The notes: generated by a model not told the origin, from the letters alone. Numbered from the stretch's first letter, positions 1-10,994 are shown. The stretch is DNA of 64,000 bases from Rhabditoides inermis (GCA_963966185.1 CAWZYM010000242.1:109501-173500); one strand, 5' to 3'. Made by a program: numbers and translations.

Positions 1-96
1 ATATCCAAAACGCTTTCTTGAGTGGGAATCGAACCCGCGGACAGGCCGCGGCGATTGTACGCTGGCGGCGCACACTACCACTGCGCCATAGTGGCA
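1..96 (-). repeat. tRNA-derived SINE-like copy, inverted partner
   Basis: Read on the minus strand this has an A-box-like stretch (TGGCGCAGTGGTAG), a B box (GGTTCGATTCC) and a tail ending AAAGCGTTTTGGATAT. It aligns with the plus-strand copy at 209-300, which shares the A box, the CGCCGCCAGCG core, the B box and the identical 16-base tail. Acceptor-stem pairing is absent, so this is not a working tRNA gene. It may extend beyond the window start. Confidence 0.6.
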
Positions 97-208
97 GTGG
101 TGGAAAAATCGAAGAGAGAGCCCATCTAGCTCCACTGGCCTCTTCAGTGTACAATGATGAGAGATAAGCAAACATATCTGCGAAATTCAATGACCTCTAG
201 GTATGACC

Positions 209-300
209 CTCAATGGCGCAGTGGTAGAGCGCGCCGCCAGCGCGCGATCAGTGCTAGTTTCCCAAGGGTTCGATTCCCTCACACAAAGCGTTTTGGATAT
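209..300 (+). repeat. tRNA-derived SINE-like copy
   Basis: An A box (TGGCGCAGTGGTAGAGC), a perfectly paired GC-rich anticodon-like hairpin (CGCGC/GCGCG) and a B box (GGTTCGATTCC) sit at tRNA-like spacing, but the two ends do not form an acceptor stem. The last 16 bases are the exact reverse complement of bases 1-16, so the pair makes an inverted repeat about 300 bp across. Confidence 0.6.
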
Positions 301-600
301 TTGAAGACATTCACGTTGTGTTGCACGAAACTGCACAACATGTGAAATGTCACGGATGGCATATAGGATCCAAACCGACTATAAGGTAAGGTGTAGAGAA
401 AGAGGAAAAGTCAAATCAAATCAATTTCCAGACGTTCAGGTCATTCCAAACTTTCCTCATACGTCAGTCATTTCGTTAGTGAAGTTTCGTTAGTGACGCA
501 TTGTGATCCTCAAACCAGCCTTCCAATATCATATAGATCGCCCTTGCAAACTCAAGTGTACACTCGGACAAAGCCCCACGAAACAGGTGATAGTGTAGAT

Positions 601-602
<2 letters not shown>

Positions 603-645
<43 letters not shown>

Positions 646-675
646 AAGACAGAGAAAGAGAGAGAAAGACAAGTT
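603..675. repeat. (GA)n microsatellite, interrupted
   Basis: Purine-only GA dinucleotide run with occasional AAAGA and AGACAG interruptions. Confidence 0.9.
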
Positions 676-916
676 GAGGAGGCGGAGAGACTTTATGTTA
701 TAGGACGGCTACATTTGAGTCGCACATTTGTTACTTTCATTTCGACTTTGGACAGATCTCATCAGTGTTCTTGTTATCTTCTTATTTCTTGATTTGTGAT
801 GAGCATTTCTATTCGGTGACTACAAAGTTCGTTTGTCCTCGCTGACACAGTCTTATGCTTTATGTGGCCACTTCAATTCGAACTTCGCGCCAAAATGCTT
901 ATCGGAAAGTTGAGCT

Positions 917-924
917 CTGTGCAC
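917..924. repeat. 8-bp target site duplication, left copy
   Basis: CTGTGCAC directly before the MITE, repeated exactly at 1351-1358. Confidence 0.8.
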
Positions 925-1350
925 TAGTGTTGGGTCGATTAAGAAAAGTTCGATTAATGATTAACGATCAATCGAAAAATTAATCGAAGCCTTCGATTAA
1001 CGATTAATCGATTAATGATCAATTTTCAAACTTGTTTTCGTAGTTATGTGTGAATAATTGCAATGAACAGTACAATTCTGAGAAAATTTTGCTTATTCTG
1101 ACTCATACAGCGCTCCAGGAAGTGAGAATTGTACCAAAAAACATCGAATTTGAGCGACATTTTTTCGATTAATCGTTAACGATTAATCGTTAATCGAAAT
1201 TGTCTCGCTAAATCGATCAACGATTAATCGTTTATCGAACCATGTTCGATTAATCGATTAATCGAAATCGACCGATTTATCGAAATCGACCGATTAATCG
1301 AGCCGATTAATCGAAAATGTATCGAAAGTCGATTAATCGACTCAACACTA
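925..1350. mobile_element. hAT-type MITE (non-autonomous DNA transposon)
   Basis: A 426-bp element begins TAGTGTTGGGTCGATTAA and ends with the near-perfect reverse complement (TTAATCGACTCAACACTA). It is flanked by an exact 8-bp direct repeat, CTGTGCAC. The TAGTGTTG-type terminal repeat and 8-bp duplication are characteristic of the hAT superfamily. The interior is dominated by inverted copies of ATCGATTAATCG-like motifs at both ends around a unique core (about 1021-1160), so it could fold into a long hairpin. There is no coding capacity. Confidence 0.8.
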
Positions 1351-1358
1351 CTGTGCAC
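1351..1358. repeat. 8-bp target site duplication, right copy
   Basis: CTGTGCAC directly after the MITE. Confidence 0.8.
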
Positions 1359-1661
1359 ATCTTGTCGATATGAGTTTGACAACACATGCCGGTTCCGGTT
1401 CGATTCCCGCTACGTGCAATCAGTTTTGCCAAATTCTCGAGAGTGAATTTCGATGAACCTTGGTAATTCTGAACTTTCTAAACGCCCCTGTGCCTTAAAT
1501 GCATCATTCACGTATTTATGCTTACCATGTTTCTACTATCCCAAGGCGTTATTTCGTTGTAACGCTTGGAGTTGTAGGGAAAGGTGAAAATAAATCACGC
1601 CTAGAATCATTGTTATGTTGATGCTTGATGTATTTGTATATTTGTTGTATTTGTATATTCT
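1359..1661. other. region upstream of the receptor gene
   Basis: No gene recognised. A perfect B-box-like motif, GGTTCGATTCC, lies at 1397-1407 without a convincing A box upstream. The rest would be 5' flank or 5' UTR of the receptor gene. Confidence 0.4.
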
Positions 1662-1672
1662 TTCTGTTCAGA
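1662..1672 (+). promoter_or_regulatory. possible trans-splice acceptor before the receptor ATG
   Basis: TTTCTGTTCAG ends one base before the ATG codon (1673-1675) of the modelled receptor gene. Spliced-leader acceptors just upstream of the start codon are normal in nematodes. It could equally be an ordinary intron acceptor of an undetected 5' exon. Confidence 0.35.
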
Positions 1673-4600
1673 ATGTCGGACGACTGTTCTACAGAACCTC
1701 ACGAATCTCTGAATACTTACATTGAACTTTCGACTACGCCAAGAGTGCATACATGACTGACATGAAAATTGAAACATAATTAATTCTAGATTTTATCCGC
1801 AGTTATCACGGTTATTTTATGTTACAAACTCGTAACAAACTACACTCCCAGAATGTTCTTTCACGTGAATTGCAAGGTAAGCGGAACCATTTCATTTATT
1901 AGGAATTGTAAGTAGTTTCTTATATCTTATCTTTACAGATTCTCCTGAATGCCACTATAGCCATGTACGTTTTGTATTCTGTGTCTATTTTATGCGAATA
2001 TGTAAGAATTCATTCACGAAATCACGACACGAATCGACGTCAGCATTTTTCAGATTTCACACAAAATGAAGAATCTTTTGTTCGACGGTTGTGCTTCGAT
2101 GTATTCAGAGTGGCACTGTACAGTATACAGAGTGCTATACATGACATCATACATATCATTCTTGTTTCTTCAGGTCAGCAATGTAAAACTACTGGTTTGT
2201 ATTTTAGTCTTTTTTATCTTATTTTTTTATCTTATTCTTAAATTTTTTATCTTATTCACTCGATATGCGGTGTAGTGTTTAGATCTCTTTGATCTTCGAA
2301 CGTGTCGCCGCGAACATTCTGTGTCCCCGGTATGAGAGCTGCAATGCTGTGTTCGGAGTCACACTAGCCACTGCATCTGTGAGACAATCAACTACATTAC
2401 AATAAACAATACTATCTATAATCACTCCAGTACATCCTTTAGTGCATGAGTATCACTTACTTACACCGGAAATGTGAAAAATACACACATTGTAAAGTAC
2501 AGAAGTAACATTGATACTCCTTTCAGCTGTTTGTGTCGTTGTCGTTGGCTGGTTGGCTACACGCGGACACAGATATGACCGCGCTCACTCCCAGATGCCA
2601 GATACACACGGAACTGTACGTACGCAGGGTGAGTCACCCATGCTATGTGTTGTCAATGAAACTAGTGAGCTGAATGGAACTAATGCACATCAAGCAGCGA
2701 TTGGAGACGACATGCATGCACAGACAACGAGACAACAAACAACACACACACTAGTCATACGAATAATTTATTACAGTATCATCCCTGTGTCACTAAAATG
2801 TTTATGAACAACGGCGGTTTTCACTCATATAACTGTCAGGCGTTTTATGACAAAAGGATATAAAATGAATGAGTAAACACATTTGATCGCACAATCTGAA
2901 TGGCGCATCGAGCACAAGCTAATCGTATTCAATCAAGGGCGAAACAAATCGTACGCCTAATACTTTCTGAAGAAATATTCAGTTTTTTCATACATAACGC
3001 AGTTTCAGAAAAATATTAGCGTGAAGTTCACAGAAATATTTTTTTCTCTTTGAGATCAACGAGACATGTAATCTCTGATCTCTGCATGAACAGAATGAAT
3101 GAGTTCGAGGATCACATATATCCACGAATAATGTGCTTTGTTCATACTTAATAACAGAAACATCACGTGTTTTCAGATCAACCTAATCGCAACTGTGATG
3201 AACATCTCCTCGGGCGTCTCCATAGTCGTATATTACTCCATGTTTCTGCTCAGTGTATACGACTTCCGCAAGAAGTGAGTGGGAGTGGGAGAGTGTGTAC
3301 AATGGGTGGACAAATCAGTTGCCCCCAGTAGAGAAAGGGTGAAGAGAGTGCGAGGCGGATAAAAGTCGATAGACATCGAGATCATGCGAGTAAATTTAAA
3401 TTCGAAGTTTTGCGCGCGCAATTTTCAAATACAGGGTGTACGGGCGGAGTGGTGGCGGAACTAAATATTTCCTGTGTTGTATGTGTGTGTGATTACAGGG
3501 TGTATTCTCTGCGTGAGTCTTCCGTGCAGCGCGAAACTCGCGCCATTCTCTCCATCCTCTCTCCTCTCGTACTCACACATGCACTCTTCTCTGCGTGAGT
3601 CTTCCGTGCAGCGCGAAACTCGCGCCATTCTCTCCATCCTCTCTCCTCTCGTACTCACACATGCACTCTTCTCTGCGTGAGTCTTCCGTGCAGCGCGAAA
3701 CTCGCGCCATTCTCTCCATCCTCTCTCCTCTCGTACTCACACATGCACTCTTCTCTGCGTGAGTCTTCCGTGCAGCGCGAAACTCGCGCCATTCTCTCCA
3801 TCCTCTCTCCTCTCCTACTCACACATGCACTCTTCTCTGCGTGAGTCTTCCGTGCAGCGCGAAACTCGCGCCATTCTCTCCATCCTCTCTCCTCTCGTAC
3901 TCACACATGCACTCTTCTCTGCGTGAGTCTTCCGTGCAGCGCGAAACTCGCGCCATTCTCTCCATCCTCTCTCCTCTCCTACTCACACATGCACTCTTCT
4001 CTGCGTGAGTCTTCCGTGCAGCGCGAAACTCGCGCCATTCTCTCCATCCTCTCTCCTCTCGTACTCACACATGCACTCTTCTCTGCGTGAGTCTTCCGTG
4101 CAGCGCGAAACTCGCGCCATTCTCTCCATCCTCTCTCCTCTCGTACTCACACATGCACTCTTCTCTGCGTGAGTCTTCCGTGCAGCGCGAAACTCGCGCC
4201 ATTCTCTCCATCCTCTCTCCTCTCCTACTCACACATGCACTCTTCTCTGCGTGAGTCTTCCGTGCAGCGCGAAACTCGCGCCATTCTCTCCATCCTCTCT
4301 CCTCTCCTACTCACACATGCACTCTTCTTCCTCGCTCATACACTCATCATGCTACGCACATGATTACGTTTCGATGAAATCCATCTTATACTCTCAGCTG
4401 ACTATCGATTGGTTGTTCTCGAGCGACACACTTCTCTACCAATGTCTTTATCTAGCAGGAAATGTGAGTACACGTTTTTGACAATATCATACTACGGAAC
4501 TACAGGTGGGAAAATCAGTTGCCGTCTTTAGATAGCGCAAGAGTGAAGAGAGTGCGAGGCGGATAAAAATCGATAAACATGCGAGATCGATTCAAATCGT

Positions 4601-4926
4601 AGATTCAAATTCGAAATTTCGCGCGCGGAGAGGTGGTGAACTAACCATTCTTTGGCCTGTGTTTGATCTTGTTATATGGAATGTGTTCGTGTATGAATTG
4701 TTTACTTGAGATTCAACATGATTACATATTGCAGTGTTTCATTTTAGTTGTTTTGTGAGAAACATTCCACTTTCAGATGTTCACATACTACACCATTGTC
4801 TGCCCTGCTGTTTTGATGAAGATGACGACTGTATTGAATGAGAAGAGAAACAGGACACTGAGCCAGCAACTCGATCGCAATCTGGACACCACACAGATAC
4901 ACAACTACCAGAATGGATGGAACTGA
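1673..4926 (+). pseudogene. Sra/Srab-type seven-transmembrane chemoreceptor gene, frame broken in exon 8
   Basis: Ten exons can be chained: 1673-1744, 1790-1876, 1939-2001, 2054-2173, 2283-2378, 2527-2628, 3177-3274, 3499 to about 4360, 4398-4463 and 4777-4926. Exons 1-7 join in frame. Order: TM1 (ILSAVITVILCYKLV), the FHVNCKILL motif entering TM2, WHC then R at the TM3 entry, FERVAA at the end of TM3, a short TM4 loop with PRCQ, TM5 ending DFRKK, the ICL3/TM6 segment with QRETRAIL, and TM7 with YYTIVCP. FHxNxK, WxC...R and ERxxA are hallmarks of the nematode Sra superfamily (Sra, Srab, Srb, Sre), plasma-membrane chemosensory GPCRs. Exon 8 is expanded by ten 82-bp copies; copy 1 runs into TGA at 3596-3598 and copy 10 into TGA at 4361-4363, and no GT donor is visible before that stop. 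Weak spots: the exon 1 donor is GTGCAT and the exon 4 donor GTCAGC. It may be a pseudogene, or an allele with an expanded repeat. Confidence 0.7.
3511..4330 (+). repeat. 82-bp minisatellite, ten copies, made from receptor exon 8
   Basis: Copies begin at 3511, 3593, 3675, 3757, 3839, 3921, 4003, 4085, 4167 and 4249, each starting GCGTGAGTCTTCCGTGCAGC. They are almost identical; the main difference is CTCGTACTC versus CTCCTACTC. In the receptor frame one copy reads RESSVQRETRAILSILSP followed by the first half of TM6. 82 is not a multiple of three, so successive copies shift frame. Nine extra copies (738 bp) restore the phase of the last copy, but a stop arises at the first junction. Each copy carries a donor-like GTGAGT and an acceptor-like GTGCAG. 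Confidence 0.9.
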
Positions 4927-4932
4927 CTCATA

Positions 4933-4938
4933 AATAAA
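4933..4938 (+). terminator. polyadenylation signal of the receptor gene
   Basis: AATAAA starts 7 nt after the receptor stop codon. Nematode 3' UTRs are often this short. Confidence 0.45.
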
Positions 4939-5016
4939 ACGTGACAGTTGACGAGGATTTTGTATGTACGCACATAAAGTGTAAAAAAAACTTTTCTCGT
5001 CTCATTTTTTTAACGT

Positions 5017-5170
5017 CTCATTACTCTTCTCATTCTCGTCTCATTACTCTTCTCATTCTCGTCTCATTACTCTTCTCATTCTCGTCTCATTACTCTTCTC
5101 ATTCTCGTCTCATTACTCTTCTCATTCTCGTCTCATTACTCTTCTCATTCTCGTCTCATTACTCTTCTCA
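5017..5170. repeat. 23-bp minisatellite, about 6.7 copies
   Basis: Perfect tandem copies of CTCATTACTCTTCTCATTCT plus CGT start at 5017, 5040, 5063, 5086, 5109, 5132 and 5155 (partial). Confidence 0.9.
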
Positions 5171-5446
5171 TAACGCACTCTACCAGCGTTAAAGGGACAG
5201 TTTCATAATACGAAAGCGGAAACGCGAACCGTTTTTGAATCCATTCTAGTTTTAGCAGGACGATTAACCGGGACCGCCCACAAAAATCGGCGCCCGAATG
5301 AGGTGCCATGCATTATTCACTCACTGTGACATACCAACTTACTTGTGACTCATTGCGATGTATGTACATACTATATCGATGTACTACTTTACACCAAATG
5401 CTAACAATCATACCAAACCGCATCAATCTTCACATCGAACCAGAAT

Positions 5447-5518
5447 AATAAAAATGATACATAAAATACAAAATATTTGCATACAAAATAAATGATACAT
5501 AAAATACAAAATATGTGT
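5447..5518. repeat. array-spacer-like fragment outside the array, duplicated
   Basis: Bases 5447-5480 match 34 consecutive bases of the array spacer next to the Ile-like gene in unit L8 (about 14302-14335). A second, slightly diverged copy of the GATACATAAAATACAAAATA core follows within 40 bp. Confidence 0.6.
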
Positions 5519-5537
5519 ATGGGTCGACTAGCGCTCC

Positions 5538-5555
5538 GGCGCGCTATCGCGCGCC
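5538..5555. repeat. GC-rich perfect hairpin
   Basis: GGCGCGC-TATC-GCGCGCC forms a 7-bp stem with a 4-base loop in AT-rich surroundings, just beyond the array-like fragment. Function unknown. Confidence 0.6.
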
Positions 5556-7231
5556 TCCGCACTAGGTATACAAAAATAGAAAAAAAGAAGAATAGTTCGT
5601 CTTGCATGTTTGATAGTTGATTGCTCTCTAATGACTTTATACATACACGCAAGGGTTGTAGTTGAAGTGTTCAAGTTCTATGTATTTTGTATAAGTAGCT
5701 TAATTTTTGTCTTTTCTAACTATCACTCCTACTTCTTTTTCACTTATTTTATGTTTCACAGATGTACACCGCCCCATATCTTTCTCCTCTACACTGTTCT
5801 GTCTACTTTCCATCCTATCTCCCTCCTCCTCTTCATCTGCAGTAATCACTATGACTGCGGTTTTTGAGAGACGGTTATGTCTACTCTCTCTCCCTTCTCT
5901 CTTCTCTTTTCTTTCTCCTATTCTCACTCTATCTCTTGTTCTCTCTTTTGTATACTTTCACGTCCCCGCTGCGGTGACAACAACTTTCTAGAGACAGTAC
6001 TATGGTACCTTCTGTCTACTCTTCTATTCTCACATCTACAGTAGTCACTGCGACTTTCAAGAGACAGTTATGTAAAAACTTTTTCAAACTGAAAGTATTA
6101 CTCTCTTCTCTACTGTCTTCTCTCCCTACTCTCACGTTCTAAAAATATAATTTGACCGCCTGTGCTTGCCAAACGACATGTAAGGTGAACTTGATTCTCA
6201 CTTCACCTCACTTCCACTCGACCCTGTACTGCATCAAAAACGGAATTTCAGGCTGAATGTGTACAAGAGTACAAGTAATGAACTCAAAACTTAGTTTCAA
6301 CTGAAAAAAGAAGCAGTACATAGTTCTATATTACGTCTACAATGACTTCGAGAAAAGGAGCCGGCTGGCGCGCCCTAACACGTTGTGCGCACGTGTGAAA
6401 GAGTTTGAAACAGTTCGAGGTTGATTCGATCGTTAAAAGCACTAATTATTGACGTCTCGAAACATTTTACTTAACTTTCAACCTTCAACTTTCGTTCTGT
6501 CAAAGATATTCGTTGAAGATATAAATTTTTGTCTTTTTCAACTGACTCAATCCATCATTGTTTATATTTAGACATATTCCTATCAAAAAAGACAACTGAG
6601 TGGATATGGGTCAGTGATTGCGAATGCCAACTATTCGATATCGATCGGTTGACCTGGCGGCTGGTAGCGAGCAATCCGGTGGGCGCGACCCCAGCAAGTA
6701 ACGCGCGCTCAGAAAATGTCAAATACTGTATGAAGACCGAGTCCGATTGATCTGAAACTTTCACAGAAGGGTTTTTTTGCCCATAAAAGCTTAAGTTTAC
6801 AAATTGGACCCTCTATCTCGTCTGTACGAAAAGTCGATCATATTCGCCATATTTGGTGACTTTTCAAAAAAGGAAACCAGTTTCTATAATCTTTTATACG
6901 TAATCTTTCTTATGTTCAATTTTTATAGAAATCGAAGATCATGAATTTTGGGTGCATTTTTGGTACATTCGCCTGTTTGGGCATGAAGATGAGGTCACAG
7001 GCAGCTGGTATCGCGGCTATCGACTTTTTCTAGGTCGATTCACCTACTCTCCGAATTTGGTTCTAATTGAAGTATTTTGAAATTTTTCTCTATAGTTAAA
7101 AGATTAGGTGATAACTATGATTAGGAGGTCGCTATTGACGAGATATTTGGAATTTTGCGCTCTCAGGTATTGAAGAAACTTTCTAAAAAAATGAGTAGTT
7201 AGAGTAGACTATGAAAAGAGATATCTCTCCG

Positions 7232-8059
<828 letters not shown>

Positions 8060-8090
8060 CCATAGTAAATATTAGTATGAAAGGGGAAAA

Positions 8091-8151
8091 GGGGGAACCT
8101 CCAACCTTGGACCTAATTTACCCACGCTCTAACCGACTGAACTATGGCGGC
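8091..8151 (-). pseudogene. Ile-like tRNA-like gene, 3' end lost
   Basis: Unit L1. The 5' half is intact, but the T arm is damaged and the 3' acceptor strand is replaced by sequence next to the (GACA)n tract. This marks the left edge of the array. Confidence 0.75.
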
Positions 8152-8253
8152 GGAACCGATATTGATACTTTCGCGACACAATTGAAATCTGTTTGTCAGT
8201 TCTGAATCTGAATGATTGAATCAATCTATTTCATCCGGTGTCGGCAAAACTTT

Positions 8254-8325
8254 TGACCCCAGAGCGGATTGAACGCCCAACCTTTCGATCTGGAGTCGAA
8301 CGCGCTACCATTGCGCCATGAGGTC
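8254..8325 (-). tRNA. tRNA-Trp(CCA)
   Basis: Unit L1. The T loop reads TTCAATC, and a short deletion follows the gene in the spacer. Confidence 0.9.
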
Positions 8326-8457
8326 TTGCTGTAGCAGGTATGAGAGAAACCGCGGTGAGTGGCGTTACGCAAAAAATAGTGTTCGATGCAAAATTGCAAC
8401 CCATCCAGCCGCTGTGACCCGGAGTGAATCTTGTCATACTCGTCTATGAAACCGCGT

Positions 8458-8530
8458 GGCCCTGTGGCCTAATGGATAAGGCGTCGGTCTCCTAAACCGA
8501 AGATTGCAGGTTCGAGTCCTGCCAGGGTCG
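8458..8530 (+). tRNA. tRNA-Arg(CCT)
   Basis: Unit L1. Confidence 0.93.
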
Positions 8531-8761
8531 AAAGTTTTGTTTTGATTAATTGTAATGACATAACACGCACTGTATGCTCATCATCTTGTAAACGAATCGG
8601 AACGTGATATTTTCATGCAACTGCTGCTAAGTATGTCAATCACAGTGTTATGTCAGTTGCATATTTCAAATGTGCACGGTTTGCGCATGAGTAAAGAAGA
8701 ATGATACGTTTAAAAACGACAAAACGTGCAATATAGCGTTATTCACGTACGGCAAAACAGC

Positions 8762-8833
8762 AGGTCCCGGGGAGATTTGAACTCCCGTCGCAGGATTCAG
8801 AGTCCTGAGTGCTAACCGCTACACCACGGGACC
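8762..8833 (-). tRNA. tRNA-Gln(CTG)
   Basis: Unit L2. Confidence 0.93.
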
Positions 8834-8969
8834 TGTACGAGTCACTCTCTATTGATGAGACACTTGCCTACGTGACTGTTTATACGGCGCGGGAGAACTA
8901 CAGCTGCGCTTTCATTGGCGTCTATCGAGCAGCTGAAGAATAAAAATGATCCATAAATCACAAAATATT

Positions 8970-9043
8970 TGCCACCAGTAGGGGTCGTACCTGCAACCTT
9001 GGACCTAATTTACCCACGCTCTAACCGACTGAACTATGGCGGC
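8970..9043 (-). tRNA. Ile-like tRNA-like gene
   Basis: Unit L2. The T loop is TACGACC (B box weakened), a change shared with R35. Confidence 0.5.
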
Positions 9044-9139
9044 GGAACCAATATTGATACTTTCGCGACACAATTTGAATCTGTTTGTCGGTTCTGGATG
9101 ATTGAATCAATCTATTTCATCCGATGTCGGCAAAACTTT

Positions 9140-9211
9140 TGACCCCAGAGCGGATCGAACGCCCAACCTTTCGATCTGGAGTCAAACGCGCTACCATTGC
9201 GCCATGAGGTC
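9140..9211 (-). tRNA. tRNA-Trp(CCA)
   Basis: Unit L2. The anticodon stem has TTTGA, giving a G-U pair. Confidence 0.92.
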
Positions 9212-9349
9212 ACAGTCTTGCTGTGGCAGATATGAGAGAAACCGCGGTGAGTGGCGTTACGCAAAAAGTAGTGTTCGATGCAAAAGCGCAACCCATCCAG
9301 CCGCTGTGACCCGGAGTGAATCTTGTCATACTCGTCTATGAAACCGCGT

Positions 9350-9422
9350 GGCCCTGTGGCCTAATGGATAAGGCGTCGGTCTCCTAAACCGAAGATTGCA
9401 GGTTCGAGTCCGGCCAGGGTCG
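9350..9422 (+). tRNA. tRNA-Arg(CCT)
   Basis: Unit L2. The 3' T-stem strand is CCGGC instead of CCTGC, one mispair. Confidence 0.88.
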
Positions 9423-9652
9423 AAAGTTTTGTTGTGATTAATGTAATGACATAACACGCAATGTATGCTCATCATCTTGTAAACGTATTGAAACGTGATA
9501 TTTTCATGCAACTGCTGCTAAGTATGCCAATCACAGTGTTATCTCAGTTGCATATTTCAAATGTGCACGGTTTGCGCATGAGTAAAGAAGAATGATACGT
9601 TAAAAAACGACAACACGTGCAATATAGCGTTATTCACGTACGGCAAAACAGC

Positions 9653-9724
9653 AGGTCCCGGGGAGATTTGAACTCCCGTCGCAGGATTCAGAGTCCTGAG
9701 TGCTAACCGCTACACCACGGGACC
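9653..9724 (-). tRNA. tRNA-Gln(CTG)
   Basis: Unit L3. Confidence 0.93.
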
Positions 9725-9860
9725 TGTAAGAGTCGCTCTCACTTGATGAGACACTTGCCTACGTGAGTGTTCATACGGCCCGGGAGAACTACAGCTGCGC
9801 TTTCATAGGCGTCTATCGAGCAGCTGAAAAATAAGAATGATACATAAAATACAAAACATT

Positions 9861-9934
9861 TGCCACCAGTAGGGGTCGAAACTGCAACCTTGGACCTAAT
9901 TTACCCACGGTCTAACCGACTAAACTATGGCGGC
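9861..9934 (-). tRNA. Ile-like tRNA-like gene, degenerate
   Basis: Unit L3. GGTTCGA has become GTTTCGA, with two D-arm changes. The TAGTTTAG variant is shared with R38. Confidence 0.45.
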
Positions 9935-10030
9935 GGAACCAATATTGATACTTTCGCGACACAATTGAAATCTGTTTGTCGGTTCTGGATGATTGAATCA
10001 ATCTATTTCATCCGATGTCGGCAAAACTTT

Positions 10031-10102
10031 TGACCCCAGAGCGGATCGAACGCCCAACCTTTCGATCTGGAGTCGAACGCGCTACCATTGCGCCATGAGG
10101 TC
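10031..10102 (-). tRNA. tRNA-Trp(CCA)
   Basis: Unit L3. Flanking variants match R38. Confidence 0.93.
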
Positions 10103-10240
10103 ACAGTCTTGCTGTGGCAGATATGAGAGAAACCGCGGTGAGTGGCGTTACGCAAAAAGTAGGGTTCAATGCAAAATTGCAACCTATCCAGCCGCTGTGT
10201 CCCGGAGTGAATTTTGTCATACTCGTCTATGAAACCGCGT

Positions 10241-10313
10241 GGCCCTGTGGCCTAATGGATAAGGCGTCGGTCTCCTAAACCGAAGATTGCAGGTTCGAGT
10301 CCTGCCAGGGTCG
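10241..10313 (+). tRNA. tRNA-Arg(CCT)
   Basis: Unit L3. Confidence 0.93.
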
Positions 10314-10544
10314 AAAGTTTTGTTTTGATTGATTGTAATGACATAACACGCACTGTATGCTCATCATCTTGTAAACGTATTGAAACGTGATATTTTCATG
10401 CAACTGCTGCTAAATATGCCAATCACAGTGTTATCTCAGTTGCATATTTCAAATGTGCACGGTTTGCGCATGAGAAAAGAAGAAGGATACGTTAAAAAAC
10501 GACAAAACGTGCAATATAGCGTTATTCACGTACGGCAAAACAGC

Positions 10545-10616
10545 AGGTCCCGGGGAGATTTGAACTCCCGTCGCAGGATTCAGAGTCCTGAGTGCTAACC
10601 GCTACACCACGGGACC
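10545..10616 (-). tRNA. tRNA-Gln(CTG)
   Basis: Unit L4. Confidence 0.93.
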
Positions 10617-10752
10617 TGTAAGAGTCGCTCTCACTTGATGAGACACTTGCCTACGTGAGTGTTTATACGGCGCGGGAGAACTACAGCTGCGCTTTCATTG
10701 GCGTCTATCGAGCAGCTGAAAAATAAGAATGATACATAAAATACAAAATATT

Positions 10753-10826
10753 TGCCACCAGTAGGGGTCGAACCTGCAACCTTGGACCTAATTTACCCAC
10801 GCTCTAACCGACTGAACTATGGCGGC
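10753..10826 (-). tRNA. Ile-like tRNA-like gene
   Basis: Unit L4. Confidence 0.6.
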
Positions 10827-10922
10827 GGAACCAATATTGATACTTTCGCGACACAATGGAAATCTGTTTGTCAGTTCTGGATGATTGAATCAATCGATTT
10901 CATCCGGTGTCGGCAAAACTTT

Positions 10923-10994
10923 TGACCCCAGAGCGGATCGAACGCCCAACCTTTCGATCTGGAGTCGAACGCGCTACCATTGCGCCATGAGGTC
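10923..10994 (-). tRNA. tRNA-Trp(CCA)
   Basis: Unit L4. The 5' flank variant (CAGTCGCTG) is shared with R37. Confidence 0.93.

Larger units (their letters stand above)
301..924. other. non-genic stretch with a (GA)n tract
   Basis: No gene recognised. It contains the (GA)n microsatellite at about 603-675 and otherwise unique AT-rich sequence up to the MITE. Confidence 0.6.
5171..7231. other. intergenic stretch, no recognised gene
   Basis: No convincing coding exon or RNA gene on either strand. It includes a fragment matching the array spacer (5447-5518), a GC hairpin (5538-5555) and a pyrimidine-rich zone (about 5700-6140). In that zone a degenerate motif recurs near 5834, 5960 and 6041 at roughly 80-125 bp spacing (CACT.TGACT...GAGACAGTTATGT-like). 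From about 6530 to 7231 the sequence is unique within the window and runs directly into the (GACA)n tract; it may be the body of an old repeat family. Confidence 0.5.

Noticed and set aside
493..792. 99-residue open frame over the (GA)n tract
   Set aside because: Most of it is RE/KE repeats from the microsatellite, with no support as a gene.
1397..1407. Isolated B box (GGTTCGATTCC) as a tRNA gene
   Set aside because: No A box or pairing arms at the right distance, even when the MITE is mentally removed.
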